Positions 7,665-16,912 of a stretch of 64,000 nucleotides of DNA are shown here, one piece after another. This DNA is from CAG-411 sp050875145. GTDB lineage: Bacteria > Bacillota > Clostridia > Lachnospirales > Lachnospiraceae. A program made the position numbers and the translations under genes. The notes under the pieces were generated by a model. The model was not told where the DNA came from. It worked only from the letters and a program-made list of their open reading frames with translations, and made no database searches. Location of the stretch: the NCBI GenBank assembly GCA_050875145.1, contig JBNMLH010000008.1, positions 62,001-126,000 on the forward strand, written 5' to 3'. Position 1 is the first letter of the stretch, and each line of letters begins with the position of its first letter.

Positions 7665-9929
7665 ATGAATGAGAAGTTGCAAAATTGGATTAACTGGACT
7701 TTGTATGATGAATTAGTGGATTGTAAGATTAATGCACCAAAGCAGTTATTGGGTATTCACGAATATGAAGGTGGGCAGGTGATTACTGCATTTCGTCCAG
7801 ATGCAACAGCGGTCCAGATTAAAAGTAAAAATGGAAAATTAGTAGATGATATGGAGAAAATCAATGATAGAGGTTTTTTTGCATTATATCTGGATAAGGA
7901 AAAATATACTAAATATACTTATGTGGTAACTTATGGAGATGGTACTGTAATTGAAATCGAAGATCCATATAGTTTTGCACCACAAATTTCAGAGATGGAC
8001 TGCTATTTGTTTGGAGAGGGAAAACATTACGAAATTTATGAAAAATTAGGTGCACATCCAATGACAATTGATGGTGTAGATGGTACTTACTTTGCCGTTT
8101 GGGCACCTCATGCAAGACGTGTCAGTGTTGTGGGAGATTTTAACCTTTGGGATGGAAGAGTACATCAGATGAATATGTTAGAGACATCAGGTGTGTATGA
8201 GTTGTTTATTCCGGGAGTGAAATCGGGAGATATTTATAAGTATCAGATTCTTACAAGAGAAGGGGAAATTTTACACAAGGCAGATCCGTATGCAACGTCT
8301 GCACAGCTTCGCCCAGAGACCGCATCAATGGTTGCTGATATTCGTGATTACAAATGGACGGATGCGACATGGATGAAGAAACGTCGTGCAAAAGATCGTC
8401 TTTCTTGCAGAAAAGAGCCAATTTCTATTTATGAAGTACATCTTGGTTCATGGAAGAAAAAAGAAGAAGATTCAGATAACGGATTTTACAATTATCGTGA
8501 ACTCGCAGAGCAGCTTGGAGACTATGTGGTAGATATGGGATACACACATATTGAGATTATCGGTCTTGCAGAGCATCCATTTGATGGTTCTTGGGGATAT
8601 CAGGTAACAGGATACTATGCTCCAACAAAACGCTATGGAGATCCGGATGATTTTATGTATTTTGTAGATTACATGCATAGTAGAGGAATCGCGGTTATAT
8701 TAGACTGGGTACCTGCACATTTTCCGAGAGATGCTCATGGATTAGCAAAGTTTGACGGACTTCCATTATATGAACATCCAGATAAGAGAAGAGGAGAACA
8801 TCCACACTGGGGAACATTGATCTTCAATTATGCACAGAAACAGGTGGAAAATTTCCTAATTGCAAATGCACTGTACTGGATTGAAAAATTTCATATTGAT
8901 GGGTTGCGCGTAGATGCAGTAGCGTCCATGTTATATCTTGATTATGGAAAGGAAGATGGACAGTGGCTTCCAAATGCACATGGCGGACGTGAAAATACGG
9001 ATGCAATTGCATTATTTAGACATATGAATGAAGTATTAGAAGAGAGAGATCCAGGTGCCTTGATGATTGCAGAGGAATCTACAGCATGGGCAGGAGTAAC
9101 AGCACCTGCATCTATGGATGGATTAGGTTTCTTGTTTAAGTGGGATATGGGATGGATGAATGACTTTTTACAGTTTATGCATTGTCCACCAGAATCAAGA
9201 CATTACGATTTCAACAAACTGACATTTAGTATGATGTATGCTTATAGTGAAAACTTTATTCAGGCATTGTCTCATGATGAAGTGGTACATGGAAAAGGTA
9301 CTTTGTTAAATAAAATGCCAGGAAATCGTGATGAACAATTTGCAAACTTGCGTACTGCTTATGGATTTATGTATGGACATCCAGGAAAGAAATTGTTATT
9401 TATGGGTCAGGAATTTGCACAGGACCATGAATGGAATGAAGCAGTAAGTCTTAGCTGGAGTGATTTGGAGTATGAACAGCACAGAGGAATGCAAAGATAT
9501 GTAAAAGCATTAAATAAGCTTTACAATGACTACCCAGCTATGTATGTACATGATGGAAATGCTATGGGATTTGAATGGATGAGCTGTGATGATCGCAAAA
9601 GTAGTGTAGTTTCTTTTGTACGCCGCGGTGAAACAGCAAAGAAACAGTTGTTATTTGTATGTAATTTCCATACAAATGAATATCGTGATTATCGTGTAGG
9701 TGTGCCATGTGCAGGTCACTATAAAGAGGTATTAAATTCAGATGCAGAGGAATTTGGCGGCAAGAATCGTGTGAATAGTTTTAAACCATTGAAGGCTGAA
9801 GCAGTTCCACACGATGGCAGAGAGCATTCTATTACATTTTCATTGCCACCACTTACTACAGTAGTATTTGCTTTTGACTATAAAGAAGATAAAAAGAAAA
9901 AGGTTGTAAAGAAGAAAGCAGAGTATTAA
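7665..9929 (+). CDS. glgB: 1,4-alpha-glucan (glycogen) branching enzyme
   Basis: This 754-residue GH13 enzyme makes alpha-1,6 branches in glycogen. An N-terminal beta domain (1-110) and a CBM48 domain (about 120-220, FAVWAPHARRVSVVGDFNLW) precede the (beta/alpha)8 barrel. GH13 motifs are intact: DWVPAHFP, GLRVDAVASML with the nucleophile Asp, MIAEESTAW with the acid/base Glu, and LSHDEVVHGK with the transition-state Asp. A C-terminal beta domain is followed by a short Lys-rich tail (KEDKKKKVVKKK) not usual in the family. AAAGGAGG lies before the ATG. It stands alone: glgC and glgD are 36 kb away. Confidence 0.96.
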   Translation: MNEKLQNWINWTLYDELVDCKINAPKQLLGIHEYEGGQVITAFRPDATAVQIKSKNGKLVDDMEKINDRGFFALYLDKEKYTKYTYVVTYGDGTVIEIEDPYSFAPQISEMDCYLFGEGKHYEIYEKLGAHPMTIDGVDGTYFAVWAPHARRVSVVGDFNLWDGRVHQMNMLETSGVYELFIPGVKSGDIYKYQILTREGEILHKADPYATSAQLRPETASMVADIRDYKWTDATWMKKRRAKDRLSCRKEPISIYEVHLGSWKKKEEDSDNGFYNYRELAEQLGDYVVDMGYTHIEIIGLAEHPFDGSWGYQVTGYYAPTKRYGDPDDFMYFVDYMHSRGIAVILDWVPAHFPRDAHGLAKFDGLPLYEHPDKRRGEHPHWGTLIFNYAQKQVENFLIANALYWIEKFHIDGLRVDAVASMLYLDYGKEDGQWLPNAHGGRENTDAIALFRHMNEVLEERDPGALMIAEESTAWAGVTAPASMDGLGFLFKWDMGWMNDFLQFMHCPPESRHYDFNKLTFSMMYAYSENFIQALSHDEVVHGKGTLLNKMPGNRDEQFANLRTAYGFMYGHPGKKLLFMGQEFAQDHEWNEAVSLSWSDLEYEQHRGMQRYVKALNKLYNDYPAMYVHDGNAMGFEWMSCDDRKSSVVSFVRRGETAKKQLLFVCNFHTNEYRDYRVGVPCAGHYKEVLNSDAEEFGGKNRVNSFKPLKAEAVPHDGREHSITFSLPPLTTVVFAFDYKEDKKKKVVKKKAEY

Positions 9930-9957
9930 AATAGAATAATAACTAGTGTACTAGCGC

Positions 9958-10003
9958 ATAATGTCGCCTTGTTACTTTTTTAAAGTGATAAAGCGGCATT
10001 ATT
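9958..10003 (+). terminator. Long imperfect hairpin after glgB, possible terminator
   Basis: ATAATGTCGCCTTGTTACTT pairs, with several G-T wobbles, with AAGTGATAAAGCGGCATTAT. No U tract follows, so it may instead be a 3'-end stabilising stem or lie in the trmB leader. Confidence 0.45.
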
Positions 10004-10036
10004 CATGTACTATCAAAATAGAAGAGGAGATACAAA

Positions 10037-10675
10037 ATGCGTCTTAGAAATGTAAAAGGCTCAAGAGAGACAATTGCGGCAAATGATTATGTAGTGCATA
10101 CTCCAGAGGAACAAAAGGGAAAATGGAGTGAAGTGTTTGGAAATAACAATCCTATACACATAGAAGTTGGTATGGGAAAAGGTAAATTCATTACAGAATT
10201 AGCCAGACAAAATCCCGATATTAATTATGTAGGCATCGAAAAATATTCTAGTGTATTAGTACGTGCATTAGAAAAAAGACCAGAGTTGGAACAGGATAAT
10301 TTAATGTTTATTCGTATGGATGCGGAAAATTTGCCAGAGGTATTTGCGAAAGATGAAGTGGAAAGAATTTACTTAAACTTTTCTGATCCATGGCCAAAAG
10401 ATCGCCATGCAAAACGTAGACTTACTTCTGTTCAGTTTTTGTCTCGTTATGATCAGTTCTTAGAACCAGAAGGGCGCGTGATATTTAAGACTGATAATCG
10501 TCCACTGTTTGATTTTTCATTGGAACAGGTAGAAGAGGCTGGATGGATTTTAGAGAATCATACATTTGATTTACACCATAGCGAATTTTTAGAAGGCAAT
10601 GTTATGACGGAATACGAGTCAAAATTTGTTGCAGAGGGAAAACCAATCAATCGTATGGTGATTTATCGAAAATAA
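10037..10675 (+). CDS. trmB: tRNA (guanine-N7)-methyltransferase
   Basis: The 212-residue product methylates G46 in the variable loop of tRNAs using S-adenosylmethionine. The SAM-binding motif I (IEVGMGKGKFITELA, about residues 43-57) and the family signature DPWPKDRHAKRRL (about 116-128) are intact, as is the C-terminal TEYESKF motif. The length is normal for the family. GAGGAG sits 8 bases before ATG. It lies between glgB and a small ORF, and the three read in the same direction. Confidence 0.95.
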   Translation: MRLRNVKGSRETIAANDYVVHTPEEQKGKWSEVFGNNNPIHIEVGMGKGKFITELARQNPDINYVGIEKYSSVLVRALEKRPELEQDNLMFIRMDAENLPEVFAKDEVERIYLNFSDPWPKDRHAKRRLTSVQFLSRYDQFLEPEGRVIFKTDNRPLFDFSLEQVEEAGWILENHTFDLHHSEFLEGNVMTEYESKFVAEGKPINRMVIYRK

Positions 10676-10740
10676 AGTGTGGTTTCACAAATATAAAAAA
10701 AGAGAATACAATAAATAAAACGTAAGCAGGAGGAATTTTC

Positions 10741-10881
10741 GTGCAAAATATGAAAAACTGGCTTGCACAAAAGATGATTCCGAGGGTGGAATTAAATAAA
10801 AAAACGGTTTATATGCTACGTTCTCTCTCGAAAGTAGAGAAAATGCTTCCAGAAATACATAAAGAAAAGAAGAAAAAATAA
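10741..10881 (+). CDS. Candidate small basic protein, 46 aa
   Basis: A GTG start with a perfect AGGAGG (10728-10733) at 7-base spacing opens a 46-codon frame. The product begins MQNMKNWLAQKMIPRVELNK and is basic, ending EKKKK. There is no membrane segment. The stop overlaps the first base of a strong terminator hairpin, so the frame exactly fills the space between a ribosome binding site and a terminator. I do not recognise a family. The strong initiation signal and tight 3' end support translation. Confidence 0.55.
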   Translation: MQNMKNWLAQKMIPRVELNKKTVYMLRSLSKVEKMLPEIHKEKKKK

Positions 10882-10927
10882 CAGGGAGGTCTCCGCTGGA
10901 TAAGCGGAGGCTTCCCTGTTCGTTTTT
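10882..10927 (+). terminator. Terminator, probably bidirectional
   Basis: ACAGGGAGG-CTCCGCT and AGCGGAG-CTTCCCTGT form a long stem, with GTTTTT downstream and an A-rich tract upstream. It serves the trmB side and the convergent pckA gene. A second small hairpin, GCAATGA-aaagaa-TCATTGC, lies at 10932-10951. Confidence 0.9.
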
Positions 10928-10977
10928 ACAAGCAATGAAAAGAATCATTGCAAATGTTTTACATTTAGGTTTAAAAA

Positions 10978-12582
10978 TTAAAGCTGAGGACCAGCAGCAA
11001 CTAATGCCTTACCAGCATCGTTTCCTTCGTACTTAGCAAAGTTCTTGTTGAATCTACCAGCAAGATCTTTAGCCTTTGTTTCCCATTCAGAAGCATCAGC
11101 GTAAGTATCACGAGGATCAAGAATAGCTGGGTCTACACCTGGAAGCTCAGTAGGAACTTCGAAGTTGAACATAGGAATTGTCTTAGTAGGAGCATTTGCA
11201 ATATCTCCGTTAAGAATAGCATCAATGATACCACGAGTATCTTTGATAGAAATTCTCTTACCTGTACCATTCCATCCAGTGTTGACTAAGTAAGCCTTAG
11301 CGCCACTCTTCTGCATCTTCTTAACAAGTTCTTCCGCATACTTTGTAGGATGAAGCTCTAAGAATGCCTGACCGAAGCAAGCAGAGAATGTAGGTGTTGG
11401 CTCTGTAATTCCACGCTCTGTACCAGCAAGCTTAGCTGTAAATCCTGAAAGGAAGTAATACTGTGTCTGCTCTGGTGTAAGGATAGATACTGGAGGTAAT
11501 ACTCCAAATGCATCTGCTGATAAGAAGATAACGTTCTTAGCTGCTGGAGCAGATGAAATAGGACGTACAATGTTTTTGATGTGATCGATTGGATAAGATA
11601 CACGAGTATTTTCTGTAACGCTCTTATCTGCAAAATCAATCTTTCCATCTTTATCAAGTGTTACGTTCTCAAGAAGAGCATTACGCTTGATTGCATTGTA
11701 GATATCTGGCTCAGAATCCTTATCAAGATCGATAACCTTAGCGTAGCAACCGCCTTCAAAGTTGAATACACCCTTGTCATCCCAACCATGCTCGTCGTCA
11801 CCAATAAGAAGACGCTTAGGATCTGTAGAAAGTGTTGTCTTACCTGTACCAGAAAGACCGAAGAAAATAGCTGTATTTTCACCGTTCATATCTGTGTTTG
11901 CAGAACAGTGCATAGAAGCCATTCCCTTTAATGGTAAGTAGTAGTTCATCATAGAGAACATACCCTTCTTCATCTCTCCACCGTACCATGTGTTAATGAT
12001 TACCTGCTCGCGGCTTGTAATATTAAATGCAACACATGTCTCAGAGTTAAGACCTAATTCTTTGTAGTTCTCAACTTTAGCCTTAGAAGCATTGTATACA
12101 ACGAAGTCAGGCTCAAAGTTTTCAAGTTCTTCAGCAGTAGGCTTAATAAACATGTTAGTTACGAAGTGTGCCTGCCAAGCAACTTCAACGATAAAACGAA
12201 CTGCCATACGTGTATCTGCATTAGCACCGCAGAAAGCATCTACTACAAAAAGTCTCTTATTAGAAAGTTCTTTCTTAGCGATTTCCTTTACTGCAGCCCA
12301 TGTTTCTTCTGACATTTTGTGGTTATCGTTTGGATATTCCTCTGTAGTCCACCATACAGTGTCTTTTGAGTTCTTATCCTCTACAATAAACTTATCTTTA
12401 GGAGAACGACCTGTGTAGATACCAGTCTTAACGTTTACTGCACCAAGTTCGCTTTCCTGACCTACTTCATACCCCTCTAATCCAGCTTTTGTTTCCTCCT
12501 CGAATAATACTTCATAAGAAGGATTGTAAACAATGTCTGTAGCACCAGTGATGCCATACTTACTTAAATCGATTGTTGCCAT
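10978..12582 (-). CDS. pckA: Phosphoenolpyruvate carboxykinase (ATP)
   Basis: This 534-residue ATP-dependent PEPCK interconverts oxaloacetate and phosphoenolpyruvate. In gut anaerobes it often runs toward oxaloacetate and conserves energy; the direction here is not visible. The kinase-1a loop GLSGTGKTTLS (about residue 245), the metal-binding LIGDDEHGW (about 265), the substrate-binding TGRSPKDKF (about 57) and the adenine-binding region ITEPTPTFSACFG are all present. Its length matches the family. An AGAGAGGT site precedes ATG 12582. It is monocistronic, with a promoter about 100 bp upstream and two leader hairpins. Confidence 0.96.
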   Translation of the reverse strand: MATIDLSKYGITGATDIVYNPSYEVLFEEETKAGLEGYEVGQESELGAVNVKTGIYTGRSPKDKFIVEDKNSKDTVWWTTEEYPNDNHKMSEETWAAVKEIAKKELSNKRLFVVDAFCGANADTRMAVRFIVEVAWQAHFVTNMFIKPTAEELENFEPDFVVYNASKAKVENYKELGLNSETCVAFNITSREQVIINTWYGGEMKKGMFSMMNYYLPLKGMASMHCSANTDMNGENTAIFFGLSGTGKTTLSTDPKRLLIGDDEHGWDDKGVFNFEGGCYAKVIDLDKDSEPDIYNAIKRNALLENVTLDKDGKIDFADKSVTENTRVSYPIDHIKNIVRPISSAPAAKNVIFLSADAFGVLPPVSILTPEQTQYYFLSGFTAKLAGTERGITEPTPTFSACFGQAFLELHPTKYAEELVKKMQKSGAKAYLVNTGWNGTGKRISIKDTRGIIDAILNGDIANAPTKTIPMFNFEVPTELPGVDPAILDPRDTYADASEWETKAKDLAGRFNKNFAKYEGNDAGKALVAAGPQL

Positions 12583-12623
12583 CTTAGTAACCTCTCTTTC
12601 TCATTAATATAATGTGTTAATAT

Positions 12624-12712
12624 AAATCTGAATATACAGATTTCCGTATTGAAAGGAATGGAAAAACCATTCTCTTACATAAAAGTATACATAATTAGCG
12701 GAAATAAATCAA
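12624..12712 (-). promoter_or_regulatory. pckA promoter and structured leader
   Basis: On the minus strand TTGATT (12712-12707) and TATACT (12689-12684) are 17 bp apart. Immediately after the expected start point the transcript can form GAATGG-tttttt-CCATTC type hairpin (12656-12672), then AAATCTG-6-CAGATTT (12624-12643). The upstream part of this 400-bp gap (12713-12986) is AT-rich and shows no further gene or clear signal apart from the ribosome binding site of the next gene. Confidence 0.6.
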
Positions 12713-12986
12713 TTTCTATTTTATTATTTCTTTTACTTTCAGGATTTAGCATAAAAGAATACCATTAGGTTGTTGATTATGAGGGGGTTTTCAAAAATAT
12801 GATTTTTGTATGCATAATGCAAGACAGATATGTAGACAAAGATGAATATTTTATTCGTTTTAGACAAATTTTATATAGTATTTGCTTTTTTGTGAATTTT
12901 ATATTAAAATTAAGTGGTAGAAAAATTTGGAAGAATGCTTTTCAAATTGATTATTAAAGTATTTAAAGAAAGGAAAAGAAGAAGCA

Positions 12987-14000
12987 ATGAAAAAAACATT
13001 GAAAAAATTGGTTGCCGCACTTTTAGTACTAACTTTAATCGTAGTATGCCCAGGTGCAGTGAACAAAGCAAAAGCAGCAGATGGTGAAACTTTGGTAAGT
13101 GACACAGTTACTATTTTTACTGGAGGAAGTAAAGGATATTCCTTTAATGTAACAAAAGATGGAACATTATATATGGACTTTTTAACAGATACAAAAATGG
13201 ATCTTACAATTACATATAAGAAAACATCTGGGACTACATTTTCAAATAGTACAGTAATTAAGGAAGCAGAATGGGAAGATGCATCTACTGTTCTTGGTAG
13301 TGAATATAGTGGATACTATGTTTCTGGATTGTATACAAGTGTAAGTGCAGGAAGTTATTATGTACAGGTTTCTCCATCTGCACAGGCTAAAATTACTACT
13401 GTGGTTTCTTTTGAAGAGGGCAATGTCACACCAACAGAGACACCACTTACAATGAGCCAGAGCAAACTTACTATTACAGCAGGTCAGTCTCACAAATTAA
13501 GCGTAACTGGTGCTAGTGGTTCTGTAAGCTGGACTTCAAGCAAGAAGTCAGTTGCTACTGTAAAAAATGGTAAAGTTACTGCCAAAAAAGCAGGTAAGGC
13601 AACAATTACAGCAAAATCTGGAAACAAAACAGCAAAATGTGTAGTTACAGTAAAGAGTAATGTATATACAAGAGCAAGAGTTTCTTTGAGCAATGCATCT
13701 TATGGAGTAACTGCGGGTATCTATAAAGCGTACTACAGCAAAGGTAAGTTAGTCGTTAAGTTAAGATTGTATAATAATTCAAGTTATTATATTACAAAAT
13801 TTAAAAAGATTAAGATTGTTGCAAAGACAGCAACAGGTGCAACAATTGCAAATTACAGTGTAGCTAAGAATATTGCAATGTCTGCTCATACAACAAAAGA
13901 CATTACAATTACAATTCCTAAGAGTAAGGTAAAGAAGAAAACAGCAGATTTAAGAAATGCAAGCATGAAAACAGATGGAAGCTATATGTATAGATACTAA
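12987..14000 (+). CDS. Secreted protein with a BIG2 (Ig-like) domain
   Basis: This 337-residue protein has a signal peptide of about 31 residues (ends KAKAA). An N-terminal beta-rich domain (32-145) of unknown type resembles pre-peptidase-like beta sandwiches in its pattern but is not certain. A typical BIG2 module follows at about 152-228 (core WTSSKKSVATVKNGKVTAKK). The C-terminal beta domain (230-337) is a second unknown, with conserved-looking small polar motifs. AAAGGA precedes the ATG and a terminator follows, so it is a single-gene unit. An extracellular structural or binding role is an inference. Confidence 0.8.
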   Translation: MKKTLKKLVAALLVLTLIVVCPGAVNKAKAADGETLVSDTVTIFTGGSKGYSFNVTKDGTLYMDFLTDTKMDLTITYKKTSGTTFSNSTVIKEAEWEDASTVLGSEYSGYYVSGLYTSVSAGSYYVQVSPSAQAKITTVVSFEEGNVTPTETPLTMSQSKLTITAGQSHKLSVTGASGSVSWTSSKKSVATVKNGKVTAKKAGKATITAKSGNKTAKCVVTVKSNVYTRARVSLSNASYGVTAGIYKAYYSKGKLVVKLRLYNNSSYYITKFKKIKIVAKTATGATIANYSVAKNIAMSAHTTKDITITIPKSKVKKKTADLRNASMKTDGSYMYRY

Positions 14001-14039
14001 GAAGCTGTTGTTTCTAAAATAGAATAAAAGAGAAGTAGA

Positions 14040-14075
14040 AAGAGGCAGATGCAGAAATGCAATATGCCTCTTTTT
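14040..14075 (+). terminator. Rho-independent terminator
   Basis: AAGAGGCA pairs with TGCCTCTT, with an inner TGCA-gaaa-TGCA helix, and TTTTT follows. Confidence 0.88.
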
Positions 14076-14143
14076 GGCTTCTAGGATTAAAAGTGTCAAA
14101 TAATATTTTTTAAGTTCTTATAAGAATATGAAATGGGAATAGC

Positions 14144-14171
14144 TTGACGATTTTAGCACAAATGTGATACA
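14144..14171 (+). promoter_or_regulatory. Promoter of the T-box/metG transcript
   Basis: TTGACG (14144-14149) lies 16 bp before GATACA (14166-14171), which carries an upstream TGT (extended -10). The -10 match is modest. Confidence 0.45.
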
Positions 14172-14194
14172 CTTAAAAAAGTTCATTATAAAAA

Positions 14195-14416
14195 AGACGT
14201 TGAAGAGAAGAGTAGATAAGGAACGATTTTACAGAGAACCCGGGTGCTGCGAAAGGGAAAATTAGAACTTATCGAAGATGGTCTTGGAGTTGTCTGTCTG
14301 AGCATTAGTTAGGGCAGAACGGTCACACCGTTATCGTGTATAAGGTCTGCATATGCAGATAAATTAAAGTGGTACCGCGGGATTCTCGTCTTTAAGATGA
14401 GAATCCCTATTTTTTT
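14195..14416 (+). ncRNA. T-box leader (tRNA-Met-sensing riboswitch) of metG
   Basis: The 222-nt leader has the T-box sequence AAAGTGGTACCGCGG (14366-14380). TGGT in its bulge is complementary to an ACCA tRNA end, as expected for tRNA-Met. The distal stem I motif AGAGAACCCGGGTGCTG lies at 14232-14250. ATG at 14278-14280, followed by a purine, is the likely specifier codon. The terminator stem GGGATTCTC/GAGAATCCC (14379-14407) with a following T run can be replaced by the antiterminator when uncharged tRNA binds. The gene downstream is metG, in agreement. Confidence 0.93.
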
Positions 14417-14430
14417 AGGAGGAATGATTT

Positions 14431-16401
14431 ATGGAAAAGAAACCGTATTATATTACAACAGCAATTGCGTATACATCAGGAAAACCACATATTGGGAATA
14501 CCTATGAGATTGTATTAGCAGATAGTATTGCTCGTTTTAAGAGACAGCAGGGCTATGATGTTCGTTTCCAGACAGGAACCGATGAACATGGACAGAAGAT
14601 TGAGTTAAAAGCACAGGAAGCAGGGATTACACCAAAGGAATTTGTGGACAATGTTTCTAGTGAAATTAAGAGAATCTGGGATTTGATGAACACTTCTTAT
14701 GATAAGTTTATCCGTACTACAGATTCAGATCATGAAAAACAGGTGCAGAAGATTTTTAAGAAATTGTACGATAAGGGTGATATTTATAAGGGACATTATG
14801 AGGGACTTTACTGTACACCTTGCGAGTCGTTTTTTACAGAATCACAGTTAGTAGACGGAAAATGTCCAGATTGTGGAAGAGAGTGCCAGCCGGCAAAAGA
14901 AGAGGCATATTTCTTTAAAATGAGCAAATATGCAGATAAACTCATCAACCATATCAACACACATCCTAACTTTATTCAGCCAGAGTCTCGTAAAAAAGAA
15001 ATGATGAATAACTTCTTACTTCCAGGGCTTCAGGATTTATGTGTATCCAGAACCTCATTTAAGTGGGGGATCCCAGTAGACTTTGATGAGAAACATGTTG
15101 TTTATGTATGGTTAGATGCCCTTACCAACTACATTACTGGTTTAGGATTTGATTTAGATGGAAATTCAGATGCTATGTTTGAAAAATATTGGCCTGCTGA
15201 TTTACACTTAATTGGAAAGGATATCTTACGTTTCCATACGATTTATTGGCCAATTATGCTTATGGCACTTGATTTACCATTGCCAAAACAGGTATTTGGA
15301 CATCCTTGGTTGCTACAGGGTGACGGAAAGATGAGTAAATCAAAGGGAAATGTTATTTACGCAGACCAGTTGGTAGATATGTTTGGCGTAGATGCCGTTC
15401 GTTACTTTGTATTGCATGAGATGCCATTTGAAAATGATGGTGTGATTTCATGGGAATTGATGATTGAGCGTATGAATTCTGACCTTGCTAATACATTAGG
15501 AAATCTGGTAAATCGTACTATTTCCATGTCTAATAAATACTTTGACGGTGTTGTTACAAATAAAAATGTAAAAGAAGCAGTAGATGAAGAATTGATTGCT
15601 CTTACATTAGAGACACCAAAGAAAGTGGCAGAGAAGATGGATAAGCTTCGTGTGGCAGATGCGATTACGGAAATCTTTACGCTATTCAAACGTTGTAATA
15701 AATATATTGATGAGACAATGCCATGGGTATTAGCAAAGGATGAGGACAAACAGGAACGTTTACAGACTGTTTTATACAATCTGGTAGAGAGCATTACTGT
15801 TGGAGCTACTTTGTTAGAAGCATTTATGCCAGATACTTCAAAGAAGATTTTAGAGCAGTTAAATGCAAAGGCACCAAGTTTAGATGAGATGCAAAACTAT
15901 GGAAACTATGTATCTGGAACAAAAGTAACAGAAAAACCTGAAATCTTATTTGCTAGATTAGATCCAAAAGAGATTATGGAGCAGGTAGCAGTTATTCAGG
16001 CAGAACAAAAGGCTGCCGCTGCAAAGGCAAATGGAGAAGCAGAGGAAGAAAAGGGTATTGATATTGAGCCAAAGGCGGAAATTACCTATGATGACTTTAT
16101 GAAAATGCAGTTCCAGGTTGGAAAGATTATCTCTTGTGAAGAAGTTCCAAAGTCTAAGAAATTACTTTGCTCTAAAGTACAGATAGGAAGCGAAGTAAAG
16201 CAGATTGTATCAGGTATTAAAGCTTATTATTCTGCGGAAGAAATGGTTGGAAAGAAAGTTATGGTATTGGTAAATCTTAAACCAGCTAAACTGGCAGGAG
16301 TATTGTCAGAAGGTATGCTTCTTTGTGCAGAAAATGAAAAAGGCGAATTGGCACTTATGACACCAGAGAAGGATATGCCTGCAGGAGCAGAAATCTGCTA
16401 G
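14431..16401 (+). CDS. metG: Methionyl-tRNA synthetase
   Basis: The enzyme charges tRNA-Met and has 656 residues. The class I signatures are PHIGNTYE (HIGH-type, about residue 20) and KMSKSKGN (about 301). A zinc knuckle with C-x-x-C pairs (CTPC and CPDC, about 130-150) lies in the connective peptide. An anticodon-binding helical domain (about 370-510) and a C-terminal tRNA-binding EMAP/Arc1p-like domain (about 553-656) follow. The length and order are those of the Firmicutes MetG dimer type. It is controlled by the T-box just upstream and shares its transcript with a small membrane protein gene. Confidence 0.97.
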   Translation: MEKKPYYITTAIAYTSGKPHIGNTYEIVLADSIARFKRQQGYDVRFQTGTDEHGQKIELKAQEAGITPKEFVDNVSSEIKRIWDLMNTSYDKFIRTTDSDHEKQVQKIFKKLYDKGDIYKGHYEGLYCTPCESFFTESQLVDGKCPDCGRECQPAKEEAYFFKMSKYADKLINHINTHPNFIQPESRKKEMMNNFLLPGLQDLCVSRTSFKWGIPVDFDEKHVVYVWLDALTNYITGLGFDLDGNSDAMFEKYWPADLHLIGKDILRFHTIYWPIMLMALDLPLPKQVFGHPWLLQGDGKMSKSKGNVIYADQLVDMFGVDAVRYFVLHEMPFENDGVISWELMIERMNSDLANTLGNLVNRTISMSNKYFDGVVTNKNVKEAVDEELIALTLETPKKVAEKMDKLRVADAITEIFTLFKRCNKYIDETMPWVLAKDEDKQERLQTVLYNLVESITVGATLLEAFMPDTSKKILEQLNAKAPSLDEMQNYGNYVSGTKVTEKPEILFARLDPKEIMEQVAVIQAEQKAAAAKANGEAEEEKGIDIEPKAEITYDDFMKMQFQVGKIISCEEVPKSKKLLCSKVQIGSEVKQIVSGIKAYYSAEEMVGKKVMVLVNLKPAKLAGVLSEGMLLCAENEKGELALMTPEKDMPAGAEIC

Positions 16402-16419
16402 TAGGATAAGGAGGTCTTT

Positions 16420-16650
16420 ATGAATAAGAGAACTTGTGGAATGGTATTTTTTGTAATATCTGTGTTATTGTTTATTTCACATCGCTTATGTGCGGCTATT
16501 TATTTGAGTAATAGTGCTACGTTTAGTGAGGAGTTTTTTAAAGAAGGATTGCAATATACAGGTGGTCATTGGGATATGTTAGCCTTGGTTTCATTGCTGC
16601 TTGGAATTGCATATTTGGTGTGGAATTACTTTGATGAAAAAGATAAGTAG
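16420..16650 (+). CDS. Small membrane protein, 76 aa
   Basis: AAGGAGG lies 7 bases before ATG, and the gene starts 18 bp after metG, so it is co-transcribed. Residues 5-28 form one hydrophobic helix (MVFFVISVLLFISHRLCAAI) and residues 50-67 a second (MLALVSLLLGIAYLVW). The C-terminus is charged (NYFDEKDK). The two-helix build suggests an inner-membrane protein with both ends on the same side. I do not recognise a family; a link with methionine metabolism is not implied by the sequence. Confidence 0.7.
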   Translation: MNKRTCGMVFFVISVLLFISHRLCAAIYLSNSATFSEEFFKEGLQYTGGHWDMLALVSLLLGIAYLVWNYFDEKDK

Positions 16651-16660
16651 TTTGTAATAG

Positions 16661-16706
16661 CAGACATATCAGGTACTTAGGTATTTGATATGTCTGTATT
16701 TTTTTA
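16661..16706 (+). terminator. Terminator of the metG transcript
   Basis: CAGACATATCA and TGATATGTCTG form a perfect 11-bp stem, with a run of T at 16699-16706. Confidence 0.92.
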
Positions 16707-16912
16707 GTTTGAAACGGAAAAATTGGTTTGGCTCAAGTTATATTAAAATATAATTAGAAAAGGGAAAGATGTATTGCAAGAAAATAGGAAAGCCGATATA
16801 ATTGCAATTGCGGGTGCGGCTTTGCCGCAAGAATGATAGCTATTAGATAGGAATATTCAGGACGAGAGAGAATAAACCTGAAAATAGCCACTAAGAAAGG
16901 GAGATATTACAT

